A stretch of DNA of 64,000 bases, from the NCBI GenBank assembly GCA_964583335.1, contig CAZOVG010000004.1, positions 1 through 64,000 on the forward strand, given 5' to 3'. Both the position numbers and the translations under genes were made by a program. Source of the DNA: JAGNKE01 sp964583335 (GTDB lineage Bacteria; Pseudomonadota; Alphaproteobacteria; Micavibrionales; Micavibrionaceae). The notes beneath the pieces were generated by a model, which ran no database searches, was not told the origin of the DNA, and was given only the letters and a program-made list of their open reading frames with translations. Below, piece after piece: positions 31,901-40,400 of this stretch; the stretch's first letter is position 1; every line of letters starts with the position of its first letter.

Positions 31901-32982
31901 GCGGGGCACGGGGCAAGACCAAAGAGAAGGATACGGAGATCGGCGCCGCCGTGCAGGAGGCTGAGCCGCCTGTCGAGCAGGCGCTGCGTCCCTCGCGGCT
32001 TGACGAGTTTATCGGGCAGCGGGCGCTTTGCGAGAATTTGAAAATTTTCATCGACTCCGCACGAGCGCGGCAGGCGGCGATGGACCATGTGCTTCTGTTC
32101 GGGCCGCCGGGGCTGGGCAAGACGACGCTGGCGCATATCGTTTCGCGGGAGCTGGGCGTCGGGTTCCGGGCGACGTCGGGGCCGGTCATTGTTAAATCGG
32201 GCGACCTTGCCGCTATTTTGACGAATTTGCAGCCGTTCGATGTTTTGTTCATTGACGAGATTCACAGGTTGAACCCCGCCGTGGAGGAGATTTTGTATCC
32301 GGCCATGGAGGATGGGAAGCTGGATCTGATTATCGGGGAGGGGCCGGCGGCGCGGTCAATCCAGATCGAGCTGGCGCCGTTCACGCTGATCGGCGCGACG
32401 ACGCGCAGCGGGCTGCTGACCAACCCTTTGCGGGACCGTTTCGGGATTCCGCTGCGGCTCAATTTCTACGGGCCGGAGGAATTGACGGCCATCGTTTCGC
32501 GCACGGCGCGGCTTCTGGATATGCCGATCACGGAAGAAGGGGCGCTGGAGATCGCCAAGCGTTCGCGCGGAACGCCGCGCATCGCCGGGCGGCTGACGCG
32601 CCGGGTGCGGGATTTCGCGCTGGCGCTGGCCGCGCAGCAGGTGGATGAACAGCTGGTCGATACAGCGCTTAAGCGGCTGGATGTCGATGCGAGCGGCCTG
32701 GACGGGATGGACCGCCGTTATTTGCTTTGTATTGCCGATCACTATGGCGGCGGGCCGGTGGGCGTGGAGACGCTTTCGGCGGCATTGTCAGAACAACGCG
32801 ACATGATCGAGGACGTCATCGAGCCCTATCTGATGCAGCAGGGGCTGGTGCAGCGTACGCCGCGCGGGCGGATGCTCTCGGCGAAGGGGTATGGCGCCAT
32901 TGGCCTGAATGCTCCCAAAGGGGCCGGGGCGCAGCAGGGCGACATGTTGGACCCGCCGGACGATGGCGAGTTTGACGGTTAA
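31897..32982 (+). CDS. ruvB: Holliday junction helicase motor RuvB
   Basis: A 361-residue AAA+ ATPase that drives branch migration. Walker A is GPPGLGKTTL, Walker B is LFIDEIHRL, sensor 1 is GATTRSGLL, and the arginine finger lies in LRDRFG. The C-terminal winged-helix domain (LQRTPRGR) contacts DNA. ATGA overlap with ruvA at 31897-31900. An acidic C-terminal tail extends slightly past the usual end. ybgC follows 20 bp later, so ruvCAB and the tol-pal genes may share a transcript. Confidence 0.98.
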   Translation: MSGARGKTKEKDTEIGAAVQEAEPPVEQALRPSRLDEFIGQRALCENLKIFIDSARARQAAMDHVLLFGPPGLGKTTLAHIVSRELGVGFRATSGPVIVKSGDLAAILTNLQPFDVLFIDEIHRLNPAVEEILYPAMEDGKLDLIIGEGPAARSIQIELAPFTLIGATTRSGLLTNPLRDRFGIPLRLNFYGPEELTAIVSRTARLLDMPITEEGALEIAKRSRGTPRIAGRLTRRVRDFALALAAQQVDEQLVDTALKRLDVDASGLDGMDRRYLLCIADHYGGGPVGVETLSAALSEQRDMIEDVIEPYLMQQGLVQRTPRGRMLSAKGYGAIGLNAPKGAGAQQGDMLDPPDDGEFDG

Positions 32983-33002
32983 ATTTCCAAGGATCAGCAG
33001 CC

Positions 33003-33434
33003 ATGAGACACAGGATTCCCATCCGGGTTTATTATGAGGACACCGACGCGGGCGGGGTGGTGTACCACGCCAATTTCCTGAAGTTCGCGGAGCGGGGGCG
33101 CACGGAATTCCTGCGCGCTGTGGGGTTCGAAAACCGCACTTTAGAAAAATCCAAAGGATTGATCTTTGTCGTTCGTCGTATAAGCGTGGATTATCTCAAG
33201 CCCGCGTTTCTGGACGACCATCTTGTTATGCAAAGCACGATCGAAGAGCTTAAAAACACCAGTTTTACGATGCATCAGGCGGTTTTCAGGGAAAAAAGGG
33301 CCGAAAACGGCGTGATGGAGGCGGAATTGATTTGTGACATGCATGTTGTCTTGGTATGTGTAGAGACGGAAAAAATCCAGCCTGCGCGACTTCCGGAAGA
33401 CATCAAACTGGCCTTTCAAAACTATAGCGAATAG
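33003..33434 (+). CDS. ybgC: Tol-Pal associated acyl-CoA thioesterase YbgC
   Basis: A 143-residue hotdog-fold thioesterase. IRVYYEDTDAGGVVYHANFLKFAERGRTEFLR carries the family active-site Asp and the Y-H-N motif (only partly quoted residues are diagnostic: EDTDAGGVVYHANFLKF). In many proteobacteria it is the first gene of the tol-pal cluster, as here: tolQ follows 76 bp later. The physiological substrate in this organism is unknown. Confidence 0.93.
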   Translation: MRHRIPIRVYYEDTDAGGVVYHANFLKFAERGRTEFLRAVGFENRTLEKSKGLIFVVRRISVDYLKPAFLDDHLVMQSTIEELKNTSFTMHQAVFREKRAENGVMEAELICDMHVVLVCVETEKIQPARLPEDIKLAFQNYSE

Positions 33435-33510
33435 CCGCGTAAACTGGTAAGTTTCCCGGGTTTTTTACAATCTAACCTTTTTTTCATATTTTCAGGAGTT
33501 TTTAGAGGTC

Positions 33511-34272
33511 ATGGCATCGAGCGTTGCAACGGAAAGTCTGGGTCAATTTGCGGCGGCGGATATGAGTGCGCTGGCGCTGTTCATGAATGCGGATCTCGTT
33601 GTGAAATCCGTCATTCTGGTCCTGATATTTTGTTCGATCTGGTCTTGGGCGATCATTTTGAGCAAGCGCGGGCAGTTGGCGAAACTGAACCGCCGGGCGG
33701 ACCGTTTTGAGGATTCGTTCTGGTCCGGGGAGCCGCTGGACAAGATTTACGAGCGCGTGAAGAAGAGCAAGGAAGACCCTCTGCTGCTTACGTTCGCGGC
33801 CGGGATGGACGAATGGAAGGCCGGGGTTGTGGGCGGGTTGCCCGCACGGGAGAATTTGCAGGCGAGTTTGAAACAGCGCGTCGAGCGTTCGATGTCGGTG
33901 GCGATCAGCCGGGAGATGAACAAGCTTGAGCGCGGCATGACGTTTTTGGCCAGTGTGGCGTCGGCGGCGCCGTTTATCGGGCTGTTCGGAACCGTTTGGG
34001 GGATCATGCACAGTTTTACGCAGATCGCGGCCACCAACAATACCAGCCTGGCTGTCGTGGCGCCGGGGATCGCGGAGGCGCTGTTTGCTACCGCGCTGGG
34101 TCTTGTCGCCGCTATTCCGGCCTCCGTGGCTTACAATTTTCTTAATTCGCGGCTGAACCGCTATGCGGATCGGCTGGAGGCGTTTACGGACGAGTTTTCG
34201 GCCATCCTATCGCGGCATATGGATAGTCAGGACGTTATGCAGGTTCCCAACGGCGGCAAGCGCGTCGCGTAG
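33511..34272 (+). CDS. tolQ: TolQ proton channel subunit
   Basis: A 253-residue inner membrane protein of the Tol-Pal system, which uses the proton gradient to constrict the outer membrane during division. Three membrane segments are visible: about 28-50 (VKSVILVLIFCSIWSWAIIL), 140-165 (FLASVASAAPFIGLFGTVWG) and 185-210 (VAPGIAEALFATALGLVAAIPA). These are in the ExbB/TolQ/MotA pattern. A GAGG sequence precedes the ATG. It is followed by tolR after 23 bp. Confidence 0.95.
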   Translation: MASSVATESLGQFAAADMSALALFMNADLVVKSVILVLIFCSIWSWAIILSKRGQLAKLNRRADRFEDSFWSGEPLDKIYERVKKSKEDPLLLTFAAGMDEWKAGVVGGLPARENLQASLKQRVERSMSVAISREMNKLERGMTFLASVASAAPFIGLFGTVWGIMHSFTQIAATNNTSLAVVAPGIAEALFATALGLVAAIPASVAYNFLNSRLNRYADRLEAFTDEFSAILSRHMDSQDVMQVPNGGKRVA

Positions 34273-34295
34273 TTTTATTCAAGGGAGTATTTCTT

Positions 34296-34745
34296 ATGGG
34301 CGGAATGATTGTTTCAGGCGGAGGCGGAGCGGGCCGGAGGCGCAGACGCTCAAGTTCTGCGGGCGCGATTTCGGAGATTAACGTCACGCCGTTCGTCGAT
34401 GTCATGCTGGTGCTTCTGATCATCTTCATGGTTGCCGCGCCGCTGCTGACCGCCGGGGTGCAGGTCGATCTTCCGAATTCCAAGGCCAAGGCGATCGAAA
34501 ATCCGGATAGCAAGCCCATCGAGGTTTCGGTCAACGCCGACGGTAAGATCTTCATCGGCGAGACAGAGACGACTGAGGGGAGCCTCGTTGGACTTCTGAC
34601 CGGGATGTTGGAGGGCAACGAGGAGGCCCGGATATACATTCGCGCGGACAAGGCTCTACCCTATGGCAAGGTTTCGGAAATTATCGGGATGGTCAGTGCC
34701 GCCGGATTCACGAAAGTCGCGCTGGTTTCCCAGCCGGATCAATAA
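34296..34745 (+). CDS. tolR: TolR proton channel subunit
   Basis: A 149-residue ExbD/TolR protein. A basic Ser/Arg N-terminus (GRRRRRSSSAG) precedes a single membrane helix (about 32-52), which carries the proton-path Asp in NVTPFVDVMLVLLIIFM. The periplasmic dimer domain with IYIRADKALPYGKV follows. It lies between tolQ and tolA with short gaps, consistent with one operon. Confidence 0.95.
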   Translation: MGGMIVSGGGGAGRRRRRSSSAGAISEINVTPFVDVMLVLLIIFMVAAPLLTAGVQVDLPNSKAKAIENPDSKPIEVSVNADGKIFIGETETTEGSLVGLLTGMLEGNEEARIYIRADKALPYGKVSEIIGMVSAAGFTKVALVSQPDQ

Positions 34746-34754
34746 GGGGCCGCC

Positions 34755-35708
34755 ATGAACGCCGCCGCCGTCGGCACATATCGACCGCATGAGGACGACA
34801 ACCCGTTCGCCGGGATGAAGACTCCCGTCGTGATGTCGTTCGGGCTGCATGTCCTTGTGTTCACGCTCGGCCTTGTGAGCCTGCCGTTTCTCTCGCCGCC
34901 GCCGATCCTCATGCCCACGGCGGTGACGGTGGAGATGGTCGATATCACCGAGATCGCGCAGACGGACAATCTGGCCGCACCGAACAAGCCGGAGAAGGTG
35001 AGCGAGGAGAAGCCGGAGACCACGCAGGAAAAGGTTTATAACAAGGAGGAGGCCCCGCCGCCCGTTCTGGAGACACCCAAGGAGCCGGAGATTGAGGATG
35101 TTCCGCCGCCGCCGATTGAAAAGCCGGAGCCGGAACAGCTGGCTGTGCCTGAAGACGTTAAGCCCGCGCCGGTTCCCAAAACCAAGCCGAAGCCGCCGAA
35201 GCCCAAGCCAGAACCCAAGAAGTCCGAGGACACGCCTAAGGATAAACCCAAGGCCGAGGAAAAACCCGCGCGGGATTTCAACAGCCTTTTGAAGGACATC
35301 ACGCCCAACGATCAGAAGGACAAGACGCTGGACCAGATTTTGAACGAATCGACGAGCCAGTCTTCCAAGCCCTCGCAGATCGCTCAGCTTGGTGACCGGA
35401 TCACGGCCAGCGAGATCGACGCGATCCGGCGGGGGATCGAGCCGTGTTGGGTTGTTGATGCCGGGGTTCAGGATGCGCAGAACATGCAAGTTTCCTTGCG
35501 GGTTCATGTCGGGCCTGATCTTATCGTCAAACAGGTCGATATTCTGGATACCATGAGGTATTCATCCGATCCGATTTTCAAATCTTTCGCGGAGTCCGCA
35601 AGGCGGGCGCTCACGAACCCGAGATGTTCGCGACTTAATATTCCGGCGGGCAAATATGAACAATTCAAGGTCTTCAGGGTTACATTCGATCCCCGAGGCA
35701 TGATATAG
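34755..35708 (+). CDS. tolA: TolA envelope-spanning protein
   Basis: A 317-residue TolA-like protein. One N-terminal membrane helix (about 28-50, VMSFGLHVLVFTLGLVSLPFL) is followed by a long Pro/Lys/Glu-rich periplasmic spacer (about 70-190, with repeated PKPKPE). A C-terminal TonB/TolA-like domain with two Cys (IEPCWVVDAG and NPRCSRLNI) follows. TolA links the TolQR motor to Pal and TolB. Sequence similarity in the spacer is compositional, so the call rests on order and architecture. The proline tracts fit the presence of EpmA and YebC in the window. Confidence 0.9.
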   Translation: MNAAAVGTYRPHEDDNPFAGMKTPVVMSFGLHVLVFTLGLVSLPFLSPPPILMPTAVTVEMVDITEIAQTDNLAAPNKPEKVSEEKPETTQEKVYNKEEAPPPVLETPKEPEIEDVPPPPIEKPEPEQLAVPEDVKPAPVPKTKPKPPKPKPEPKKSEDTPKDKPKAEEKPARDFNSLLKDITPNDQKDKTLDQILNESTSQSSKPSQIAQLGDRITASEIDAIRRGIEPCWVVDAGVQDAQNMQVSLRVHVGPDLIVKQVDILDTMRYSSDPIFKSFAESARRALTNPRCSRLNIPAGKYEQFKVFRVTFDPRGMI

Positions 35709-35764
35709 GATTCTCTACACCCGATTCTTTTTCTGTGTTTCACAAACCGACTCAAGGGACGTCC

Positions 35765-37093
35765 ATGACCTTTCGTTTTGCCAGACTGTTCGCTTTTCTC
35801 TCTTTCGCTATGATTAGCTTTGCTTCGTTCGCATTTGCGCAGGAGACGGAGATTGTCGTGGATCGTGGGGTCATGAAACCCCGGCCCATCGCGATCAGCA
35901 ATTTTTTTGCCGACTCCGCCGATGGGGAGCGGCTGGCGGTGGATATTCCGGGCATCATCACGGCGAATCTTGAGCGTTCGGGGCTGTTCGCTCCGGTGAA
36001 TCCGCGGGCGTTCGTGCAGAGTCCGGCCTCCGTCGAGCAGGAGGGCGTGCGCTTCCCGGAATGGCGGGCGACGGGCGCGGAAACTCTGGTGACCGGAAAG
36101 GTCACGCGGGCGGGTAACGGGCAGTCGCGGGTGGAGTTTCGTCTGTGGGATGTGTTCAACCAGCAGCAGCTGATCGGCATGGCATATACCACCACCGACC
36201 AGAATTGGCGCCGCATCGCGCATATCATTTCCGATGAAATCTATAAGCGGATCACGGGCGAGGGTGCGTATTTCGATTCGCGGGTCGTTTATATCTCCGA
36301 ACACGGACCGGCGGACAAACGGGTCAAGCGCCTTGCCATCATGGATCAGGACGGGGCGAACCATAAATATCTTACCGACGGGTCTTACCTTGTTCTGACG
36401 CCGCGTTTCTCGCCGGAATCGCAGCGCATCGCGTATATGTCATATCAGGGCGGCAAGCCGCGCGTTTTTCTTTATGACATTAATTCCGGGCGGCATGTCG
36501 AGCTGGGCACGTTTCCCGGCATGACGTTCGCGCCGCGTTTCTCGCCGGACGGGCGCCGCATCGCCATGAGCCTTGCACGGGGCGGGAATACGGATATTTA
36601 TGTTATGGATATCGGTTCGCGCCAGCCGGTGCGGATCACCAACACGCCGGGCATCGACACCGCGCCGTCCTTCTCGCCCGACGGGCGGCAGATCGTGTTC
36701 GAATCCGACCGGGGCGGATCTCAGCAGCTCTATACCATGGGTTCGGATGGTTCGGGCGCAAAACGCATCACGTTCGGCAAGGGGCGTTACGCCAACCCGG
36801 TGTGGTCGCCGCGCGGGGATCTGATCGCCTTTACCCGCATGTATCAGGGCAAGTTCTATATCGGGGTGATCCGCCCCGACGGGACGGGCGAGCGCCTGAT
36901 CGCCAACGCCTATCACGTCGAGGGGCCGAGCTGGGCGCCGAATGGCCGTGTCTTGACCTATTTCAAGGAAAGCCCGGCGGGCGGAAGCCGTTCGGCCAAG
37001 CTCTATACGATCGACATTACGGGGTATAACGAGCGGGTCTTGAAAACGCCGCGCGACGGGTCGGACCCGGCTTGGTCGCCGCTGAATCCCTGA
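35765..37093 (+). CDS. tolB: TolB periplasmic beta-propeller protein
   Basis: A 442-residue exported protein with signal peptide MTFRFARLFAFLSFAMISFA, cleaved near SFAFA-QE. It has an N-terminal alpha/beta domain (about 25-165) and a six-bladed propeller with repeated PRFSPDGRRIAMSLARGG-type WD-like motifs (FSPDGR occurs at least twice). TolB binds Pal and TolA. The start at 35765 gives a clean signal peptide; an upstream in-frame start at 35735 would not. No pal gene follows, which is unusual. Confidence 0.96.
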   Translation: MTFRFARLFAFLSFAMISFASFAFAQETEIVVDRGVMKPRPIAISNFFADSADGERLAVDIPGIITANLERSGLFAPVNPRAFVQSPASVEQEGVRFPEWRATGAETLVTGKVTRAGNGQSRVEFRLWDVFNQQQLIGMAYTTTDQNWRRIAHIISDEIYKRITGEGAYFDSRVVYISEHGPADKRVKRLAIMDQDGANHKYLTDGSYLVLTPRFSPESQRIAYMSYQGGKPRVFLYDINSGRHVELGTFPGMTFAPRFSPDGRRIAMSLARGGNTDIYVMDIGSRQPVRITNTPGIDTAPSFSPDGRQIVFESDRGGSQQLYTMGSDGSGAKRITFGKGRYANPVWSPRGDLIAFTRMYQGKFYIGVIRPDGTGERLIANAYHVEGPSWAPNGRVLTYFKESPAGGSRSAKLYTIDITGYNERVLKTPRDGSDPAWSPLNP

Positions 37094-37196
37094 TTTTTTA
37101 GGCTTTTTTTCTCGTGTTCTTCCCGGCGAAGGATTTCGGCGCCTTAAGCGTATCATCTATATAAGTTTTTAGTGATGAACGCGGTCGGGCGGCTGA

Positions 37197-37226
37197 TTGA
37201 AGTAGAGAAAAAGCTCCGTTTATGAT
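37197..37226 (+). promoter_or_regulatory. Candidate promoter for lipoprotein gene at 37324
   Basis: TTGAAG (37197-37202) and TATGAT (37221-37226) are separated by 18 bp. This implies a transcription start near 37234 and a leader of about 90 nt. It suggests that the lipoprotein gene is not simply the end of the tol transcript. Confidence 0.5.
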
Positions 37227-37323
37227 ATGATGACAGTGTCTTAAGAGTTTTTGTTCAAGCTGCTCACCATCTGCGTTCTTCCGGTTTATTCTTCAGTTCT
37301 GTCTTAAAAGCAGAGGTGCCGTT

Positions 37324-37632
37324 ATGTTTAGTCACGTTGTGAATAGCTTTGTCATTCCCGGTTTGCGTGGGTTTGCGGTTTTGTCGTGCGTTCTGATTTT
37401 GGCCGGTTGCGCCAGCACAGGCGGCGAGCAGGCCAAGGCCGATTCTCCGGTCGTTATCGAGCGCGAGCCGATCACGCGTTTGGCTTTCGTTACTATGCGC
37501 GAGCCGAGCCTTGAAGTTCTGACCGAGCGTCAGGACGGCGCGTCGACTCAACCTGCTGAAAGTGTTTCTGCCGCGCCGGAGCAATCTGCCGATCTTCCCG
37601 CGATCGAGTCCTCCTCAGGCGAAGCGCTCTAA
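37324..37632 (+). CDS. Small predicted lipoprotein
   Basis: A 102-residue protein with an N-terminal hydrophobic segment and the lipobox LAGC (cysteine at about residue 34, VLILAGCAST). The mature part is short, acidic and rich in Ala, Ser, Glu and Gln with no recognisable domain. GAGGTG precedes the ATG. It occupies the place of pal after tolB but has no OmpA-like peptidoglycan-binding domain, so it is not Pal. Unknown function. Confidence 0.75.
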   Translation: MFSHVVNSFVIPGLRGFAVLSCVLILAGCASTGGEQAKADSPVVIEREPITRLAFVTMREPSLEVLTERQDGASTQPAESVSAAPEQSADLPAIESSSGEAL

Positions 37633-37705
37633 TCGTTCCCTGAAAATTTATCCTTGCGATATACGTAAACGCTTTTTTTTCAATTCTTTGTCTTGATCTT
37701 TTCAT

Positions 37706-37729
37706 GTTCCGATTCTAGAGTATCGGAAC
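37706..37729. promoter_or_regulatory. Perfect 8-8-8 inverted repeat
   Basis: GTTCCGAT and ATCGGAAC are exact complements around TCTAGAGT. The element lies between the two lipoprotein genes, about 100 bp before the second start. No T-run follows directly, so an operator or an mRNA structure is at least as likely as a terminator. Confidence 0.5.
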
Positions 37730-37827
37730 ACTCAATTTGTTGTTTTCCTTCTGTGTACAGAGCTGCGTTTTCTACGCCTGCGTATCCGTCTGCTTTGGTT
37801 TTGTTTTTACATCAGGAAGGATTTCAC

Positions 37828-38565
37828 ATGCCCGTTTCTAAACGACGCGCGTTTGCGGTTGCCGGTTTCAGTCTTTTGCTCGCAGGGTGCGGAGATGGCT
37901 GGGAGACGGTCAAATACTCGGACAAGGTTCCCTATACGATGGAGCGCACAGCGGGCGATGGCGTGATGTATGTTCGCGCCAAGATGATGCCGGAAAAGGA
38001 ATTGAAGCTGGCCGACGATCTTGAAAAGGAGCTGTCTGGCTCGAAGACCAAGGGATATGGCGCTCCGAAGACGAGGGCTCCTGAGTCTGGAGCTTCCGCC
38101 GCAGATGTTCAGAAGACAGAGCCGCATGCCGGTTCCGAGGAGTTTTCGAGCATTACGCCCGAAGCTGGCTCAGCGGACGATGCTTCAGGCGGCATGACGA
38201 GCGAGCAACTTATGACTCAGCAGCTTTTGCAGGGTGAACAGGGTTCGCAATATGCGCCCTCTCCGCTTCGCTCCAGCCGGATTACCGCTTCGGCGATTGA
38301 GCCAGCGGCTGGCTCCGAAGATTCTTCGGGTATGAGCAGCCCTGCACGCACCAATGAAGGTTTTCCTCTTGAGCCCCCTCCGGTTCGCTCGGTAGAGGCG
38401 GTTGAAAATTTCTCAGAGGAGGGGATTGAGGAGGATACGTCTTCCGGTTTCATTTCGGAGAAGCAAATCGTCGTTCCCAAGACTGAGATGTATAAGCCGA
38501 TTACCGAGGGCGAGCGCCAGTTGAACGAAATTTACGACGATGGGGCTTACCAGACCCAAGACTAA
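37828..38565 (+). CDS. Predicted lipoprotein of unknown function
   Basis: A 245-residue lipoprotein: signal MPVSKRRAFAVAGFSLLLAGC with lipobox LAGC (Cys21). A short conserved-looking N-terminal part (YSDKVPYTMERTAGDGVMYVRAKMM) is followed by a long disordered Ser/Ala/Glu-rich region. AGGAAGG lies 6 nt before ATG 37828; the frame is open further upstream but does not read as protein. No OmpA, SPOR or LysM domain is visible, so it does not replace Pal. A good terminator follows. Confidence 0.78.
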   Translation: MPVSKRRAFAVAGFSLLLAGCGDGWETVKYSDKVPYTMERTAGDGVMYVRAKMMPEKELKLADDLEKELSGSKTKGYGAPKTRAPESGASAADVQKTEPHAGSEEFSSITPEAGSADDASGGMTSEQLMTQQLLQGEQGSQYAPSPLRSSRITASAIEPAAGSEDSSGMSSPARTNEGFPLEPPPVRSVEAVENFSEEGIEEDTSSGFISEKQIVVPKTEMYKPITEGERQLNEIYDDGAYQTQD

Positions 38566-38596
38566 AAGAAACTGTTCCGAGGTCATGTTTCAGGAG

Positions 38597-38622
38597 AGGG
38601 CGCGCAGGCGCCCTTTCTTTTT
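38597..38622 (+). terminator. Rho-independent terminator after the lipoprotein gene
   Basis: AGGGCGC (38597-38603) pairs with GCGCCCT (38608-38614) and is followed by TTCTTTTT. It lies 31 bp after the stop at 38565. Confidence 0.85.
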
Positions 38623-38649
38623 GAGTGTCTCCACCGTTCGATACGGAGT

Positions 38650-38687
38650 GTTTCGGAAACCCCTAAAACTTTAGGAAATTTCGAAAC
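38650..38687. promoter_or_regulatory. Nested palindrome in the leader of the 21-residue-repeat gene
   Basis: The outer arms GTTTCG/CGAAAC (38650-38655 and 38682-38687) enclose inner arms CCTAAA/TTTAGG (38662-38667 and 38670-38675) with a 2-nt loop. It lies about 175 bp before the start at 38860, inside a 237-bp region free of genes after the terminator. The motif TTCGATACG occurs both before the palindrome (near 38637) and just before the ribosome site (near 38839). A regulatory role is inference. Confidence 0.45.
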
Positions 38688-38859
38688 GATAGTCGTGGAC
38701 AGGTTCAGGAAGTTTATTTACCATAAAACTATGACGAGCCTTAATCGTCAGTCCCGGAACCCCTCTTTAGGGCCCTGAATCTGCCTGGTGCAGCCTTGGA
38801 TTTACGATCCAGCTCTTTCAGAAACAGCCCTGTAACATTCGATACGAAAGGTGCAAACC

Positions 38860-39492
38860 ATGTCTTTGGAAGTAGAAACCGTAGTTGCCATCTCGATTAT
38901 GATGGCCGTGTTCTCGGCGGTTGCGGCCGTGGGGACAAGTATAGTGCTCGGCGCAGGATTTGAACGTCTGCGTTCCGGGTTTGATGTCGTTCGCAAGCAG
39001 ACCGGATTTTTTAGCGATGCAATCCATAAGCTCGAAAAGAAAATGGAGCAAGTGGATGCTGAAACCGGCCGTGTGACCCATGCGATCAACCAGATGGAGG
39101 CGAAGGTCGCGAATGTCGGCGAGCAAGCCAACGCGTTCAGCGACAGTGTTCAAATACTTGAGCGCAAGGTTGAAATCGTCGATAAGCAGGCCGGATATTT
39201 CGGCGACGCGATCCACAAGCTGGAGCAAAAGATCGACACGCTCGATGCGCACGAGGATGTTATTAAGGCGAAGCTGGCCGAACATGCCGATGCCGACCTG
39301 ATCAGCACGTCCAAGACGGAGGCTCTGGTGTCCCACGCCGAGGACCTTCTGACCCGGATGACCATGCTGGCTGGCCAGATGGAAAAGGACGGAAAGGGTG
39401 CCTCGCTCTCTACGCCCCGCGCCTCCGCGCCGCAGAATATGACCCATTTCGACTTCAATACCCCTCATGATGGAGGAGTCCGGTATCACTAA
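38860..39492 (+). CDS. Membrane-anchored protein with four 21-residue coiled-coil repeats
   Basis: A 210-residue protein with one N-terminal membrane helix (about 8-33, ending VGTSIVLGAGF) and a cytoplasmic or periplasmic helical region. Residues 48-131 divide exactly into four 21-residue units (48-68, 69-89, 90-110, 111-131) of the pattern aG-F-DAIhkLE-K---vD--, equal to three heptads each. The C-terminal 80 residues are less regular and end GGVRYH. The start at 38860 has GAAAGGTG ahead; a GTG at 38851 is in frame but worse. I know no family with this layout. It has its own leader and terminator. Confidence 0.78.
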   Translation: MSLEVETVVAISIMMAVFSAVAAVGTSIVLGAGFERLRSGFDVVRKQTGFFSDAIHKLEKKMEQVDAETGRVTHAINQMEAKVANVGEQANAFSDSVQILERKVEIVDKQAGYFGDAIHKLEQKIDTLDAHEDVIKAKLAEHADADLISTSKTEALVSHAEDLLTRMTMLAGQMEKDGKGASLSTPRASAPQNMTHFDFNTPHDGGVRYH

Positions 39493-39518
39493 TTAACTGG
39501 TGAGCTCTTGGCAAACTT

Positions 39519-39549
39519 GAAAGGCGGAACTCCGGTTCCGCCTTTTTTT
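39519..39549 (+). terminator. Rho-independent terminator of the repeat-protein gene
   Basis: AAAGGCGGAA pairs with TTCCGCCTTT around a 6-nt loop and is followed by a T-run (TTTTTTT). It lies 27 bp after the stop at 39492. Confidence 0.92.
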
Positions 39550-39650
39550 GTTTTCTCTCAATCCCTTGTGGCCTTGTTTGCGTGCATGGAATAGTATAAT
39601 TAGTAACATCTTGGGCAATTTTACGCGCAGCCAGGCACAGGGAGGGACCT

Positions 39651-40397
39651 TTGAATATCTACATTCTTATCTGGGTTGCGCTTTCCCTTTTTCTCCTTGG
39701 TTTCTGGTTCTGGTCGAACTGGGTTCTGTATAAGCAAAAGCAATCGTGGAAGCTTTATGCCCGCAAACGCAAGCTTCGGTATCGTAGCGGCCGGATCTTC
39801 GATTCGCCCGAGTTGAGCGGTACGTATCAGGATTTCGAGGTTTTATGCTTTACGGCCCAGCATGACGCGGAGGATGGGCGGCCCGGCCGCAGTCTGACCA
39901 GTATCGAGGTGACCTTACATTCCTCCTTGCCCGTTTCTGCAGCTATTGCCAGCGGCGGTATGGTGCAGCTGGTCGAGGAGCTTCATTTTCAGGCGGAGTT
40001 CAGGCCCGAAACGCCGGGGTGGGATAATTCGTATATCGTCCGATCGCGAGACGGTGCCGTTATGAAGGCTTATCTGACCGATCGGCGTGCTCAGGCGCTC
40101 GTTAAGCTTATGAAAATTAAGAATGCTTGGATTATCCTGTTTTTTACGGGTGGGCGGGGTTTGTTGAGGATTGATACCCCTGATCCGCTTCATGATCCAA
40201 AGCACCTTGACGATGTTATAAAAAAGATGGTCGAGGCGGCGAAGATTATGGAGCTTGAGAAGGGCGAAACCAACCGTCTGAATGCTGTCGTCGGCCGCGA
40301 TATTGAGCGTGGTGGCGAGCGTGCGCAGCCTTCCGTCATTGAGACGCCCGAAAAGATTTTTGAGGAGCCGGTCGGGCTTACCCTTGAAGACGATTGA
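39651..40397 (+). CDS. Uncharacterised membrane protein
   Basis: A 248-residue protein with one N-terminal membrane helix (about 3-27, IYILIWVALSLFLLGFWFW) and a soluble remainder with alternating strands (FEVLCFTAQHDAEDGRPG, SLTSIEVTLHSSLP). The charged C-terminal 40 residues look disordered. The start is TTG 39651, supported by GGGAGGG about 5 nt upstream. I do not recognise the family. It is convergent with the glucosidase gene, 3 bp apart. Confidence 0.78.
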   Translation: MNIYILIWVALSLFLLGFWFWSNWVLYKQKQSWKLYARKRKLRYRSGRIFDSPELSGTYQDFEVLCFTAQHDAEDGRPGRSLTSIEVTLHSSLPVSAAIASGGMVQLVEELHFQAEFRPETPGWDNSYIVRSRDGAVMKAYLTDRRAQALVKLMKIKNAWIILFFTGGRGLLRIDTPDPLHDPKHLDDVIKKMVEAAKIMELEKGETNRLNAVVGRDIERGGERAQPSVIETPEKIFEEPVGLTLEDD

Positions 40398-40400
40398 GCT

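Noticed and set aside
37324..38565. Calling either lipoprotein after tolB as Pal
   Set aside because: Neither has the OmpA-like peptidoglycan-binding domain; position alone is not enough.
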